From Pontibacter rufus (GTDB lineage Bacteria > Bacteroidota > Bacteroidia > Cytophagales > Hymenobacteraceae): a stretch of 64,000 nucleotides of DNA. A model generated the notes under the pieces. It was not told the DNA's origin. It ran no database searches and saw nothing but the letters and a program-made list of their open reading frames with translations. Numbering within the stretch: the first letter of the stretch is position 1; every line of letters starts with the position of its first letter. Where the stretch lies: assembly GCF_015694705.1 (NCBI RefSeq), contig NZ_JADQDR010000009.1, positions 1 through 64,000 of the forward strand, in the 5' to 3' direction. This document shows, piece after piece, positions 9,732-18,537 of this stretch. Position numbers and translations under genes: made by a program.

Positions 9732-10577
9732 ATGAGAAAAATATTGGTTCCTACTGATTTCTCCGAAGAAGCGCGGAATGCCTTTGAGGTAGCCCTGGCT
9801 ATAGCCCGCAAAACCGGTGCGGCCATCAAACTGTTGCATGTGGTGGAGGTGCCGCATACCGCGAACTTCAGCGCTACCGGCGACGTGATGGTGGGAAATA
9901 ACATGGATCAACTGTATACGGTGCAGTTGCTCGAAATAACAAAAATGCAGATGGGCCGGCTGCTGGAAGCTGTCGATCACAAGGGCGTGGAAGTGGAGCA
10001 GGAGGTGGAAACCGGTCTGATCATCAGCAATATTAAACGCACGGTGCAGGACGAGCAGGTGGATTTAGTGGTGATGGGCTCGAAGGGGGCCAGCGGGCTT
10101 GATGAGTTCCTGATTGGCTCCAATACTGAAAAGGTTGTGCGTGCCGCCGATTGCCCTGTGCTGACTGTAAAGCATCGCCAGCCTGCATTTGAAGTGCGCG
10201 AAGTGGTATTGGCATCAGATTTTAAGCGTGAGATTGGCGCAGCAATAGAAAAGTTCAAATACTTTCAGGAGATGTTTGGGGCGCGGCTGCACCTGTTGTA
10301 TGTCAACACGCCCGGTGCATTTGAGTCGAGCAGCATCCTGCATCGCAGGCTGCAAGAAATAGCAGACAAGTATGGGCTCCGCAACTATACTATCAATACA
10401 TACAATGATACGAACGAGGAGGACGGCATTCTGCATTTTGCGCAGGACATAAAAGCGGATCTCATCATGATGGCAACGCACGGCCGCACTGGTCTGGCGC
10501 ACCTGCTGAGCGGAAGTATAGCTGAAGACCTGGTAAACCATACCCACAAACCGGTTCTCACAATTCACCTGAAATAA
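9732..10577 (+). CDS. Tandem-domain universal stress protein (UspA family)
   Basis: 281-aa cytosolic protein made of two UspA domains, about 1-145 and 150-281. Both carry the ATP-binding signature. The first reads GSKGASG followed nine residues on by IGSN, and the second THGRTGLAHLLSGS near the C-terminus. ATP-binding Usp proteins act in survival during starvation, oxidative or osmotic stress; the exact role here is unknown. It is a monocistronic unit ended by a good terminator. The ATG opens directly on KILVPTDFSEEA, the usual first strand of the family, so the start is secure. Confidence 0.93.
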   Translation: MRKILVPTDFSEEARNAFEVALAIARKTGAAIKLLHVVEVPHTANFSATGDVMVGNNMDQLYTVQLLEITKMQMGRLLEAVDHKGVEVEQEVETGLIISNIKRTVQDEQVDLVVMGSKGASGLDEFLIGSNTEKVVRAADCPVLTVKHRQPAFEVREVVLASDFKREIGAAIEKFKYFQEMFGARLHLLYVNTPGAFESSSILHRRLQEIADKYGLRNYTINTYNDTNEEDGILHFAQDIKADLIMMATHGRTGLAHLLSGSIAEDLVNHTHKPVLTIHLK

Positions 10578-10596
10578 TGGTGCTCCTGAGTTGAAG

Positions 10597-10629
10597 AAAG
10601 CCTGATGCCGCCGCGCTTCAGGCTTTTTT
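10597..10629 (+). terminator. Rho-independent terminator after the universal stress gene
   Basis: Stem AAAGCCTGA/TCAGGCTTT with an 11-nt loop and seven T; it begins 20 bp after the stop codon. Confidence 0.85.
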
Positions 10630-10681
10630 ATTGTCCGCCGGAAAAGGTATTTTTGTATTCCCGGCTAACCTGCCGCAGATT

Positions 10682-11569
10682 ATGAGCCAACGCACGCACA
10701 TACGCTTTATCATTAATCCCACATCGGGCCCTAAAAGCAAGGTAGATGTAGCGGCACGCATTCAGTTGCAACTGGATCATAGCAGGTATAGCCACGATAT
10801 TGTGTACACAGCTTATGCCGGACATGCCCCGGCGCTGGCGCGCGAGGCTGCGGACGAGAAGTGCGCCATCGTAGTGGCGGTAGGCGGCGACGGAACCGTA
10901 AACGAGGTGGCGCAGGGCCTGCTGCATTCCGAAACGGCGCTGGCCATACTTCCGAAAGGTTCCGGGAACGGGCTGGCACGCCATCTGAAGGTTCCGCTCC
11001 GGCTGGATGCAGCCATACAGCTAATCAACCAGGGCAACATCACCCGCATCGACAGTGGCAACATCAACGGCCATGCTTTTTTTACCACAGCAGGTATCGG
11101 TTTTGATGCGTACATCAGCTCAGTGTTTGCCGGCAACAAAAAGCGCGGGCTCCAGACGTACGTAGAACTGGTGCTGAAAGAGGTACGTAACTACAGGCAC
11201 CTGCCCGTGGAAATTGCTATAAACGGCAACACGGTTACAACCGATTGTTTTGTGCTGGCTTTTGCCAATGCAGCGCAGTATGGCAACAACGCCTACATAG
11301 CACCGCTTGCAGATATCCGGGACGGTTTGCTGGATGTATGTCTGGTGCGGCAACTGGATCTGCGGAAAGCGCTGAACCTGAGCTACTGCATGCTGACGAA
11401 GCAACTGGCCAATACCAACAGTGCCGAGTATTTTAAAGCCACCGACGTAACCGTACAGACGGAGGAGCCGATGATGTACCATGCCGATGGCGAGTACATA
11501 GGCAAGGCAACGGCCTTTAAGGTATACCTGGAACCATTGTCGCTGAAGGTCGTTACGCCTTTGCCATAG
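10682..11569 (+). CDS. Diacylglycerol kinase family lipid kinase (YegS/DagK type)
   Basis: 295-aa member of the DAGK catalytic family, which phosphorylates lipids such as diacylglycerol or phosphatidylglycerol at the inner membrane face. Visible motifs: NPTSG at 12-16, the nucleotide-binding VGGDGTVNE with G68-G-D-G-T72, and LPKGSGNGLARHL around 92-104, plus the late HADGEY segment. I use the ATG at 10682. A TTG 51 bp upstream lies within 2 bp of the preceding terminator and would add a non-homologous extension. Which lipid is phosphorylated cannot be told from sequence. It is a stand-alone gene followed 79 bp later by the SUI1-like gene. Confidence 0.88.
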   Translation: MSQRTHIRFIINPTSGPKSKVDVAARIQLQLDHSRYSHDIVYTAYAGHAPALAREAADEKCAIVVAVGGDGTVNEVAQGLLHSETALAILPKGSGNGLARHLKVPLRLDAAIQLINQGNITRIDSGNINGHAFFTTAGIGFDAYISSVFAGNKKRGLQTYVELVLKEVRNYRHLPVEIAINGNTVTTDCFVLAFANAAQYGNNAYIAPLADIRDGLLDVCLVRQLDLRKALNLSYCMLTKQLANTNSAEYFKATDVTVQTEEPMMYHADGEYIGKATAFKVYLEPLSLKVVTPLP

Positions 11570-11648
11570 CAGGAAAGGAACAAAGGCGTGGCGCGTGCTG
11601 CCTTGTGTCTAATGTGTTGAGACTTATCTCCTTTTATTTAGAAGAGCA

Positions 11649-11996
11649 ATGAAAGACAGAAATAAAAAAGGGCGGCAGGGTGTCGTATACTCTACAGCCG
11701 CTGATTTTAATTATGCCTATGAGCAGGAGCACGCCGCCGAAACGCTCCCGCCTCAGCAGCAGAACCTGAAAGTGATGCTCGATAAAAAGTCGCGCGGCGG
11801 CAAGCAGGTAACGCTGGTAGAAGGCTTTGTTGGTACCGATGAAGATCTGAAGGAGTTGGGCAAGCTGCTAAAAAGTAAATGCGGCGTAGGCGGCTCCGCT
11901 AAAGACGGCGAAATTCTTATCCAGGGCGACTTCCGCGAAAAAGTGCTGCAGGTGTTGCAGGCCGCAGGTTATAAAGCCAAAAAATCAGGCGGATGA
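11649..11996 (+). CDS. SUI1/eIF1-like translation factor (YciH family)
   Basis: 115-aa protein whose second half is a SUI1 domain (about 38-112): [11 protein letters not shown], then [18 protein letters not shown] and [16 protein letters not shown]. Bacterial YciH proteins resemble eukaryotic eIF1 and are thought to influence start-codon selection or stress translation; the role here is not established. The N-terminal 35 residues are basic and probably flexible, typical for the family. No operon partner is evident: the next gene is convergent and 260 bp away. Confidence 0.88.
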   Translation: MKDRNKKGRQGVVYSTAADFNYAYEQEHAAETLPPQQQNLKVMLDKKSRGGKQVTLVEGFVGTDEDLKELGKLLKSKCGVGGSAKDGEILIQGDFREKVLQVLQAAGYKAKKSGG

Positions 11997-12001
11997 TATT
12001 T

Positions 12002-12222
12002 TAATTCCGAATTCCGAATTAATAATTATGAATGACTATAAACCTGAGACCATGCATACTTTGAAGCTGTTTAGCATTACGGCATATCCAAAGTATGCCA
12101 ATCCGGTTTGTTTGGTTTTAGCGGTAATGTATACTTCGGCAGCCTGCACTTCCAGGTGAAAGCATACGGCTGCAACATTTTTTTAGCCTTTATCTTTATA
12201 AGTATAAATCTATAAGTATAAA
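12002..12222. repeat. Intergenic repeats: AATTCCG motif and paired octamers
   Basis: Just after the SUI1 gene, AATTCCGAATTCCGAATTAA (from 12003) belongs to the same dispersed A/T-rich family as 24781-24856 and 31473-31611. Further on, TATAAGTATAAATC occurs twice in tandem (12197-12224), giving two AAGTATAA octamers 14 bp apart. No coding sequence is seen here. Confidence 0.6.
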
Positions 12223-12257
12223 TCGCTGTTAAACTTCTGGTTTATAGAGTTTCATAT

Positions 12258-12686
12258 CTATTTTTGAATCCTCTTAACATACCTGGCAGGCCCTTCAATC
12301 AAATAGAAATCAGCTTTTTTCTGCACGAATACTTTGCCTGCAAATACAGATGCGCCGGGAGGAGCGGGCTTGTAGGTGCTGGTTTGTGATGGTGTATTTC
12401 CGGACGCCAGCTTGCGGTAACCAAGTTCTTCCAGGCGTGCATTGAGTTGCTTTATACTTAGCTCCTTTACCGGAATCTGAATCGCCGCTCTTCTGTACCA
12501 TACAAGTATACTTAGGCTGAACAGTAGCGAAAAAATAGCGGCATTAAATACAATTTCGCCTGCAGCTAACGTGGCGTCTGCGGCAAATCTGCCGCTTGCA
12601 GCGTACCAGGCAGCCGTGAGCAGGCTATACAGCACAAAGAAGTATAAGTTCAGCTTCACAAACCGCTGCAAAGTATAATGCTTCAT
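12258..12686 (-). CDS. Small two-helix membrane protein, unknown function
   Basis: 142 aa with two clear hydrophobic segments (about 12-32, FFVLYSLLTAAWYAASG, and 43-63, FNAAIFSLLFSLSILVW). A basic soluble C-terminal half follows, ending in a strand-rich part (FVQKKADFYLIEGPARYVK). I do not recognise a family. The start ATG opens with MKHYTLQRF, a short positively charged lead into the first helix. It is convergent with the SUI1 gene and lies 93 bp downstream of kdsB in the same direction. The intact frame and typical codon use argue for a real gene; three octamers lie in or at the edge of it. Confidence 0.6.
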   Translation of the reverse strand: MKHYTLQRFVKLNLYFFVLYSLLTAAWYAASGRFAADATLAAGEIVFNAAIFSLLFSLSILVWYRRAAIQIPVKELSIKQLNARLEELGYRKLASGNTPSQTSTYKPAPPGASVFAGKVFVQKKADFYLIEGPARYVKRIQK

Positions 12687-12779
12687 AAGGATGCGCTTCT
12701 GGAGGTAAATATGTGTTCTTTGGTTGATTTATTATGTAAAGTAATGACACGGCCCAGCCCGGCCTATACTTCCGAGAGC

Positions 12780-13520
12780 TTATTCTCCGGGAACTTGTTG
12801 TACTTTCAGCAAATCTTCCGGCGTATCTATGCCGATGGTCTCAAATTCAGTAAGGGCGGTGGTGATGCGAAAGCCGTTTTCCAGCCAGCGCAACTGCTCC
12901 AGCGATTCAGCTAGCTCCAGGGGTGAAGGCGGCAACTGCGTAATCTGTTCCAGAATGTCGGTGCGGTAGCCGTAAATGCCGATGTGTTTGTAATAAGTGT
13001 GTTGCTGGTGCCATATGTCGTTGGGTACGTTGCGGCAGAAGGGAATAGGGCTGCGGCTGAAGTATAAGGCCTCCTGTGCTTTGTTGATAACCACTTTGGG
13101 TGCATTTACATTAAACAGCTCCTCCGCCGTCGTTATTTTTTTTATCAGCGTGGCCAGTTGTGTGCCCGCGTGCGCAAAACAAGCAGCTACCAGGTTTATC
13201 TGCTCCGGCCTGATGAAGGGCTCATCTCCCTGAATGTTGATAATGTACTCAAAAGGTTCATCGTGAAGTTTATACGCTTCGAAGCAACGATCGGTGCCGC
13301 TCTGGTGGTGTGCGGCCGTCATCACGGCGTTGCCGCCGAATGCCTGCACATGTGCCATAATCCGCTCATCGTCTGTGGCTACCAGCACCTCGGCCAGGTT
13401 GGCGCTTTTTGCCTGCTCATACACCCGCTGTATCATGGTTTTACCGTTGATATCAATGAGCGGTTTGCCGGGGAAACGGGTGCTGGCATAGCGGGCGGGT
13501 ATAATTCCGAGTACTTTCAT
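12780..13520 (-). CDS. kdsB: 3-deoxy-manno-octulosonate cytidylyltransferase
   Basis: Activates Kdo as CMP-Kdo for lipopolysaccharide inner core synthesis; cytosolic. 246 aa from the ATG at 13520, which begins MKVLGIIPARYASTRFPGKP, the canonical nucleotide-binding N-terminus. An upstream start at 13574 would add 18 non-homologous residues. INIQGDEPFI with the metal-binding Asp, and SRSPIPF/KHIGIYGYR, are further hallmarks. A TAATTTTG -7 box lies upstream on the minus strand (complement at 13572-13579). The gene shows that the organism makes Kdo-containing lipopolysaccharide or a variant of it. Confidence 0.96.
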   Translation of the reverse strand: MKVLGIIPARYASTRFPGKPLIDINGKTMIQRVYEQAKSANLAEVLVATDDERIMAHVQAFGGNAVMTAAHHQSGTDRCFEAYKLHDEPFEYIINIQGDEPFIRPEQINLVAACFAHAGTQLATLIKKITTAEELFNVNAPKVVINKAQEALYFSRSPIPFCRNVPNDIWHQQHTYYKHIGIYGYRTDILEQITQLPPSPLELAESLEQLRWLENGFRITTALTEFETIGIDTPEDLLKVQQVPGE

Positions 13521-13755
13521 GGTGTTGTGGCTGATAAAATCAAATGTGGATTGCCGCTGTAAGGCGGATTTCAAAATTACGAAAGTACAACAAGTATAAA
13601 ATAATTGTTGATTGCTCCAAAGATCTCACGGGTCTATCGGATCTGTGAGCGCTTATAGCAGGATTTTTCAGGCGGGATGAAGTATAACCGGGCTTTGCAA
13701 AGGCTATCCTGAAATCGTTTTAATCCTGGCAACCCCGATGCAGGCAACATACAGG

Positions 13756-15120
13756 TTATTCAGGCAGCGGGCCACTCCGTTTTACCCTTAACGCAAAAGT
13801 ACTCTGGTCCACTACCTGGATAGATTCGCCTCTTTCGATAAAGCCGTCACGGGCCTGGGCGTCGTAGAGCGCGCCGTCTATCATTACCCGGCCCGAAGGC
13901 GTCATGCGGGTATGGGCGATGCCGGTTCTGCCTACCAGGTGCTCGGTGGTGTTGGCTGAGCGGTAACCCTCGCTGCTGTTAAAAGTATTTTTGAGTATCA
14001 GGCCATCCATGTGCCTGCTGCGCAGCAGGCGGTTCCAGGTTAAAGCGATGAGCACAACAGCGCCTGCCATACCCGCCACCACCGACAACAGGCTTTTCAT
14101 CAGCTCGTCTGTGGCTACAAAAGTGAAATCAAAATTGTGGTTGTTGAGCATGATGAGCACCAGCGAGACAAACACCAGCAGAATACCGCTGATGCCGGTC
14201 ACCCCAAAGCCCGGGATCACAAAAACCTCCAGGCAGATAAGTATAAGCCCGATAATGAACAGCAGCAGCTCCCAGTTTTCGGCCAGCCCTGTAAGATAGT
14301 ATGGCACCAGGTAAAGTATACCCGCTACGATGGCCGCCAATAACGGAAAGCCGATGCCGGGCGTCTGCAGCTCAAAGTATAAACCGCCCAGTATCACCAG
14401 CAGCAAAATGCCACTGATGAAAGGATTAAGGAAAAAGGAAATGATATTATCAGTTGTAGTTGGTTCATAGCGTATTACTTCTGCCTCCTGCAGGTGCAAC
14501 TGTTTTAGAACGCCCGCTACACTGGTGGCCACGCCATCGCAGAAGCCATACTTCAGTGCCTCGCTGGTGGTAAGCGTGAGCACCTGGCCGGCAGAAAGCG
14601 TGCTGTCTACGCTGGCTTCCACCATGGCTTCGGCCAAATGCGGATTGCGGCCGTTGGCCTCGGCTGTAGAGCGCATAATGGATCGCATGTAGCTCTGATA
14701 TTTGCCGGGCGCTGCGGCGCCATCAGCCCCCACCACCGTAGCCGCGCCGATGTTTGCGCCCGGCGCCATGTAAATGCTGTCGCAGGCCAGCGAGATGAGT
14801 GCCCCGGCCGAAGCAGCATTTTTGTTGATGAACACGTAAACAGGCTTCGGATATTCCAGGATGCGCTTCCGGATTTCGTCAGCATCCTGCAGTGCGCCGC
14901 CAAACGTATCCAGCACCAGCAGCACGTGGTCAGCGCCAAGTTCTGTGGCTTCGTTTAGGGCAAGCTCAGTGTAGCGGTTGGTGCGCGGATCTATTTCGGA
15001 TTTCACCTCCATCACAAACACTTTCTGCTGCGCCTGTGCAAACGAGGCATAGGGCAGGAGCAGGAAGCTGAACAGGAGGCTGATTTGCCACAGATGCAGT
15101 TGCTTTGGGCTGGTTTTCAT
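13756..15120 (-). CDS. NfeD family ClpP-class membrane serine protease
   Basis: 454-aa membrane protein of the NfeD/SppA-related type. Order: signal peptide (LLFSFLLLPYASFAQA, to about 30); ClpP-like protease domain with catalytic S104 in NKNAASAGA and probable general base K140; four or more membrane helices from about 225 to 365; and a C-terminal OB-fold NfeD domain (LVGRTGIAH... to the end). Such proteins cleave stomatin-family partners at membranes and affect membrane microdomains; no stomatin gene is adjacent here. The ATG at 15120 was chosen because it gives a clean signal peptide. It is divergent from the next gene with only 13 bp between starts. Confidence 0.9.
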   Translation of the reverse strand: MKTSPKQLHLWQISLLFSFLLLPYASFAQAQQKVFVMEVKSEIDPRTNRYTELALNEATELGADHVLLVLDTFGGALQDADEIRKRILEYPKPVYVFINKNAASAGALISLACDSIYMAPGANIGAATVVGADGAAAPGKYQSYMRSIMRSTAEANGRNPHLAEAMVEASVDSTLSAGQVLTLTTSEALKYGFCDGVATSVAGVLKQLHLQEAEVIRYEPTTTDNIISFFLNPFISGILLLVILGGLYFELQTPGIGFPLLAAIVAGILYLVPYYLTGLAENWELLLFIIGLILICLEVFVIPGFGVTGISGILLVFVSLVLIMLNNHNFDFTFVATDELMKSLLSVVAGMAGAVVLIALTWNRLLRSRHMDGLILKNTFNSSEGYRSANTTEHLVGRTGIAHTRMTPSGRVMIDGALYDAQARDGFIERGESIQVVDQSTFALRVKRSGPLPE

Positions 15121-15133
15121 ACATTGCAGGCTA

Positions 15134-15982
15134 ATGGCTGATAAGGTAACAAAAAAATACGAGTTTATACTTCCGCTGCTGTTCACATATCATTTCGGCG
15201 CTCCCGTGTGGCGCATCCGCATCGATGCTGCAGCCGGCCGGCTGGCGCTGGAGGTGCGCGACGCGGATGTGCTGCTTGCCTTTTTCTATACTTTCGACTG
15301 CCAGGGCCATACTTTGCAGCAGTTATCTTTGCCGCAGGCGCTTACCTGGTGGCAGGGCCTGGAAGATGCCCATGCCGGCCTGGTATACCTGCATGGCTAC
15401 GCCGACCGCCAGCTGGGGCAGCACAAAGGTATAACGGCGCTGAATGCCGCTACAGATAAGATACAGTGGGAAGCTGCTGATCTGGCTTTTTACGGCCTGA
15501 GCGACGAAGGCATTATGGCGCATCCGGCAGCCGCACCCGGGGAAGACTTTGTGCTGCTGAACAGCGCAACCGGGCAAATCATCAGAAAACAAATAACGCA
15601 GCAGGCGGCCGCTGCGGCTGCCGAAAAATTCAGCCACAGCCGCTACCAGGCATGCATCTATCCCATACTGTACCGCGAGGGAGAAGCCTACTTTACCCAG
15701 GTTCAGGCTTTTGTAGAAGCGCAGTTGGGGCAGACACCCGTCAGCGCCATAGAGTATGCCGAAGCCGGAGAGATGCTGGTGGTAAGTTTTTATACCCCGG
15801 CAACAGACGGGAAGCTGGATAATTACCTGGCTGTTTTTAATTTTGAAGGTGATTTACTCCTAAATACAACACTTGGCAGCGGATTAAGTGGGATAGGTTC
15901 AGATACTTTTTTTATCTTTAAGCATAAATTATACTTCATCCAAAACAAGGATAGTTTACACGTATACGCACTTCTTTTATAG
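15134..15982 (+). CDS. Conserved hypothetical protein, possibly DUF4905
   Basis: 282-aa soluble protein with no signal peptide, rich in beta-strand-like segments and aromatic residues (VWRIRIDAAAGRLALEVRD near the start, then blocks resembling propeller blades). It may belong to DUF4905, a Cytophagales family of about this length; that is from memory and unverified. It starts 13 bp from the divergent NfeD gene, so the two share a regulatory region, and it is followed after 14 bp by the LysM protein gene, probably in one transcript. No catalytic motif is recognised. Confidence 0.75.
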   Translation: MADKVTKKYEFILPLLFTYHFGAPVWRIRIDAAAGRLALEVRDADVLLAFFYTFDCQGHTLQQLSLPQALTWWQGLEDAHAGLVYLHGYADRQLGQHKGITALNAATDKIQWEAADLAFYGLSDEGIMAHPAAAPGEDFVLLNSATGQIIRKQITQQAAAAAAEKFSHSRYQACIYPILYREGEAYFTQVQAFVEAQLGQTPVSAIEYAEAGEMLVVSFYTPATDGKLDNYLAVFNFEGDLLLNTTLGSGLSGIGSDTFFIFKHKLYFIQNKDSLHVYALLL

Positions 15983-15996
15983 CATAGATTTTAGCC

Positions 15997-16947
15997 ATGA
16001 TAAAAGCTTTTTTTACTGTCCTGCTGGTGGCGCCCCTGCTTTCTTTTTCGGCCCAGGCCATGGGCAGCACGGCTGTCCGCGATTCGGTGGGAGTAGAGCG
16101 CCGGAACGGAAAGCTGTTTGTGCAGCACAAGGTAGAGCCCAAAGAAACCCTGTACTCGCTGTCCAGAAAGTATAATGTGCCGGTTAGCCAGATTGTAGAG
16201 GCCAATCCCACCGTACAAACCACTATCAAAATAGGCCAGATAATTTTGGTTCCGCGCAAGTATAAGGCGCCGGCAGGAGCAACTGCTTCGGCAGCCAAGA
16301 GAGCTACTCCTGCAGCAGCCCCGGCTGCTAGCAGCCGCACCTATACGGTAAGTGCTGCTGGTAACAAAACACATACGGTGCAGCCCGGCCAGACGCTGTA
16401 CGCCATTTCGCGCATGTATAACGTGAGCGTGGACGATATTAAACGCTGGAACAGCCTGCCAGACAACAGCATTAGCATAGGTTCGAGCCTGATAGTGGGC
16501 AAAGGGGGAGCAACACCCACCAAAAAACCTGTTTACGTGCCCGAAGCGGACGATGAAATGGCAGCCCCTGTAACAACAGCCCCGCCTGCAGCCGCCACAC
16601 CTATCGAAGCAGAACCTGTAACCGTTGCAGCCAATGAGCGTGAGGAAGAAACCACGGAAAGCACGGAGAGCGGCATTAAGAAGATGGTGGAGAGCGGCAT
16701 GGCCGAGATGATAGATCCGAAAATGGACTCTAACAAATACCTGGCGCTGCATAAATCGGCGCCCGTGGGTACCATTATGCAAATAAAAAATGCCGTGAAC
16801 GGGCAGGTGGTGTACGTGCGCGTTATCGGCAAACTGCCTAATACCGACGAAAATGACAAAGTAATTGTACGCGTTTCTAAAAAAGCATATCAGAAACTGG
16901 GAGCTGTTGATCCAAGGTTCCGGGTCGAATTATCTTATATGCCTTAA
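15997..16947 (+). CDS. Secreted protein with two LysM domains and RlpA-like C-terminus
   Basis: 316 aa. A signal peptide (to about residue 22, ending SAQA) sends it across the inner membrane. Two LysM peptidoglycan-binding domains follow: HKVEPKETLYSLSRKYNV at about 45-90, and THTVQPGQTLYAISRMYNV at about 126-170. A Pro/Ala/Thr-rich linker leads to a C-terminal region (about 245-316) that resembles the double-psi barrel of RlpA (ALHKSAPVGTIMQI... VIGKLPNTDENDKVIVRVS). It most likely binds or trims cell-wall glycan in the periplasm. The catalytic Asp/His pair of RlpA lytic transglycosylases is not evident, so it may be binding-only. A terminator follows. Confidence 0.9.
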   Translation: MIKAFFTVLLVAPLLSFSAQAMGSTAVRDSVGVERRNGKLFVQHKVEPKETLYSLSRKYNVPVSQIVEANPTVQTTIKIGQIILVPRKYKAPAGATASAAKRATPAAAPAASSRTYTVSAAGNKTHTVQPGQTLYAISRMYNVSVDDIKRWNSLPDNSISIGSSLIVGKGGATPTKKPVYVPEADDEMAAPVTTAPPAAATPIEAEPVTVAANEREEETTESTESGIKKMVESGMAEMIDPKMDSNKYLALHKSAPVGTIMQIKNAVNGQVVYVRVIGKLPNTDENDKVIVRVSKKAYQKLGAVDPRFRVELSYMP

Positions 16948-16970
16948 AGCTGCTGATGCCACGCATGATT

Positions 16971-17001
16971 AAAGCCTGCGCCGCAATGCGCAGGCTTTTT
17001 G
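16971..17001 (+). terminator. Terminator after the LysM gene
   Basis: Perfect 11-bp stem AAAGCCTGCGC/GCGCAGGCTTT with a short loop and T run; it is followed at once by a TTATACTT octamer (17002). Confidence 0.88.
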
Positions 17002-17107
17002 TTATACTTGGACTTTTGGCCTGGCTGCGAAGATTTTTCCGTTCCGAGAAGGTTTACGGAGAGGTAAATGGATGAGATAAACTCTCCCAAAACCGTACTT
17101 TTAAGGT

Positions 17108-17884
17108 ATGAAACAAAACATTGCTGCAATCAAAGCCCTGCTCGACGACCGTGCAGCCAGGTATAACCGGCCGGATTTTATACTTCATGATCCGGTTTCT
17201 GTTCCGCACCGCTTTACAAAAAAGCAGGACATTGAAATCAGCGGTTTCTTTGCGGCGATTCTGGCCTGGGGGCAGCGTAAAACCATTATCAACAACAGCC
17301 TGAAACTGATGGACCTGATGGACAACGCTCCGCATGATTTTATCCTGCAGCATCAGGAGCAGGATCTGAAACGCTTCCTCGGCTTCAGGCACCGCACCTT
17401 CAACGATACTGATCTGCTATACTTGTTATACTTTTTCAGGCATTATTACCGGCAACACGCAAGCCTGGAAACAGCTTTTACGGGTGAGCAGAACCAATTC
17501 AAAACACAGAAAGAGCGGCTGGAGCACTTCCATAACCTGGTATTCAGTCTACCCGATGCCCCACAGCGCACCCGCAAGCACATCGCTACACCAGCCCGCA
17601 AATCGGCGTGCAAGCGCCTGAACATGTACCTGCGCTGGATGGTGCGCTCTGATGATGCCGGAGTAGATTTTGGCTTATGGAGTAAGCTGCTAATGCAGGA
17701 TCTTATTTGTCCCTGCGATGTGCATGTGGAGCGCGTGGCCCGCCGTCTCGGCCTGATTACCAGGCCCGGTATGAACTGGCAAACCGCCGAAGAACTCACC
17801 GCCCATCTCCGCCTGTTTGACCCGGCTGACCCGGTGAAGTATGATTATGCCTTGTTCGGGCTGGGGATAGAGGAAAAGTTTTAG
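17108..17884 (+). CDS. TIGR02757 family protein (DUF2400)
   Basis: 258-aa protein of the TIGR02757/DUF2400 family, common in Bacteroidota and a few other phyla. Typical stretches are ISGFFAAILAWGQRKTI near 40-55, MDNAPHDF, KRLNMYLRWMVR near 175, and the C-terminal DYALFGLGI. The middle part resembles helix-hairpin-helix DNA glycosylase-like proteins, but a function has not been shown. There is no signal peptide. A TACTTTTA near-consensus -7 box sits just upstream (17096). It is a single-gene unit with terminators on both sides. Confidence 0.87.
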   Translation: MKQNIAAIKALLDDRAARYNRPDFILHDPVSVPHRFTKKQDIEISGFFAAILAWGQRKTIINNSLKLMDLMDNAPHDFILQHQEQDLKRFLGFRHRTFNDTDLLYLLYFFRHYYRQHASLETAFTGEQNQFKTQKERLEHFHNLVFSLPDAPQRTRKHIATPARKSACKRLNMYLRWMVRSDDAGVDFGLWSKLLMQDLICPCDVHVERVARRLGLITRPGMNWQTAEELTAHLRLFDPADPVKYDYALFGLGIEEKF

Positions 17885-17954
17885 CCTGTAGCCATATCAC
17901 GTGCAGCCTGAAGTTGCCGTACCCAAACTGCCGGCTTACTTGTACCTGGCGCAT

Positions 17955-17986
17955 AAAAAAGAGGAAGCTAATGCTTCCTCTTTTTT
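17955..17986. terminator. Bidirectional terminator
   Basis: A-run, stem GAGGAAGC/GCTTCCTC with a 4-nt loop, then T-run. It serves the converging TIGR02757 gene and the small minus-strand gene at 18020. Confidence 0.88.
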
Positions 17987-18019
17987 ATTTATCTTAAGAA
18001 TTTATAAAGTCTCTTCGGC

Positions 18020-18304
18020 TTAATCGTGGCCTAACAGCTTTACAATTTTGTTATAATTGCCGAGCAGTAAGAATGATGGTGCCCACTGCCCTACAAATAG
18101 TGCTTCAGTATCTTTATTCAAGACTTTCAGGGTAGCCGAAACAGCCATAGAACCTAAAGCTGCCCATAAAAATACGTCAGAAGGAACCTTTGATGTATAT
18201 TCTTCGATAGCAGTGGCAACTGGCCCTTCTTTATGCTGCGGGTTAAACCTGTCTGCTTTGTTTTTTAAATCTTCAGCTTTGTTTTTTAGATCGTTCGTTT
18301 CCAT
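18020..18304 (-). CDS. Small membrane protein, unknown
   Basis: 94 aa. The N-terminal 35 residues are charged (METNDLKNKAEDLKNKAD, a KN/KAD repeat reminiscent of CsbD- or YtxH-like stress proteins), followed by two hydrophobic stretches (about 44-60, FLWAALGSMAVSATLKV, and 68-84). No family is firmly recognised. The gene is intact, has its own upstream region and ends at a shared bidirectional terminator, so it is probably expressed. A membrane-associated stress role is only a guess from the N-terminal pattern. Confidence 0.65.
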   Translation of the reverse strand: METNDLKNKAEDLKNKADRFNPQHKEGPVATAIEEYTSKVPSDVFLWAALGSMAVSATLKVLNKDTEALFVGQWAPSFLLLGNYNKIVKLLGHD

Positions 18305-18537
18305 AATTTTGTTCGGTTAAAGAATTGTAATACATTGATAAAAGAAACGTTTTAGTGCCTCTATGGTTTACAAAATTTCATTTTATTTTCTTTTAGAGCC
18401 GGTAGATGCGCGTAAGCAATACTCATTAGGTTGCCCATCCTTTCTTATTCCTGGCCACACAATATAATTTCCAATACTTAAAAAGATAGAAGTACAGCTT
18501 CGGAAATCTGATGCTTATCCGTTCTCAGGATCGGGCA

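Noticed and set aside
10631-10681. TTG start of the lipid kinase at 10631
   Set aside because: It lies within 2 bp of the preceding terminator and its extension has no family similarity; the ATG at 10682 fits.
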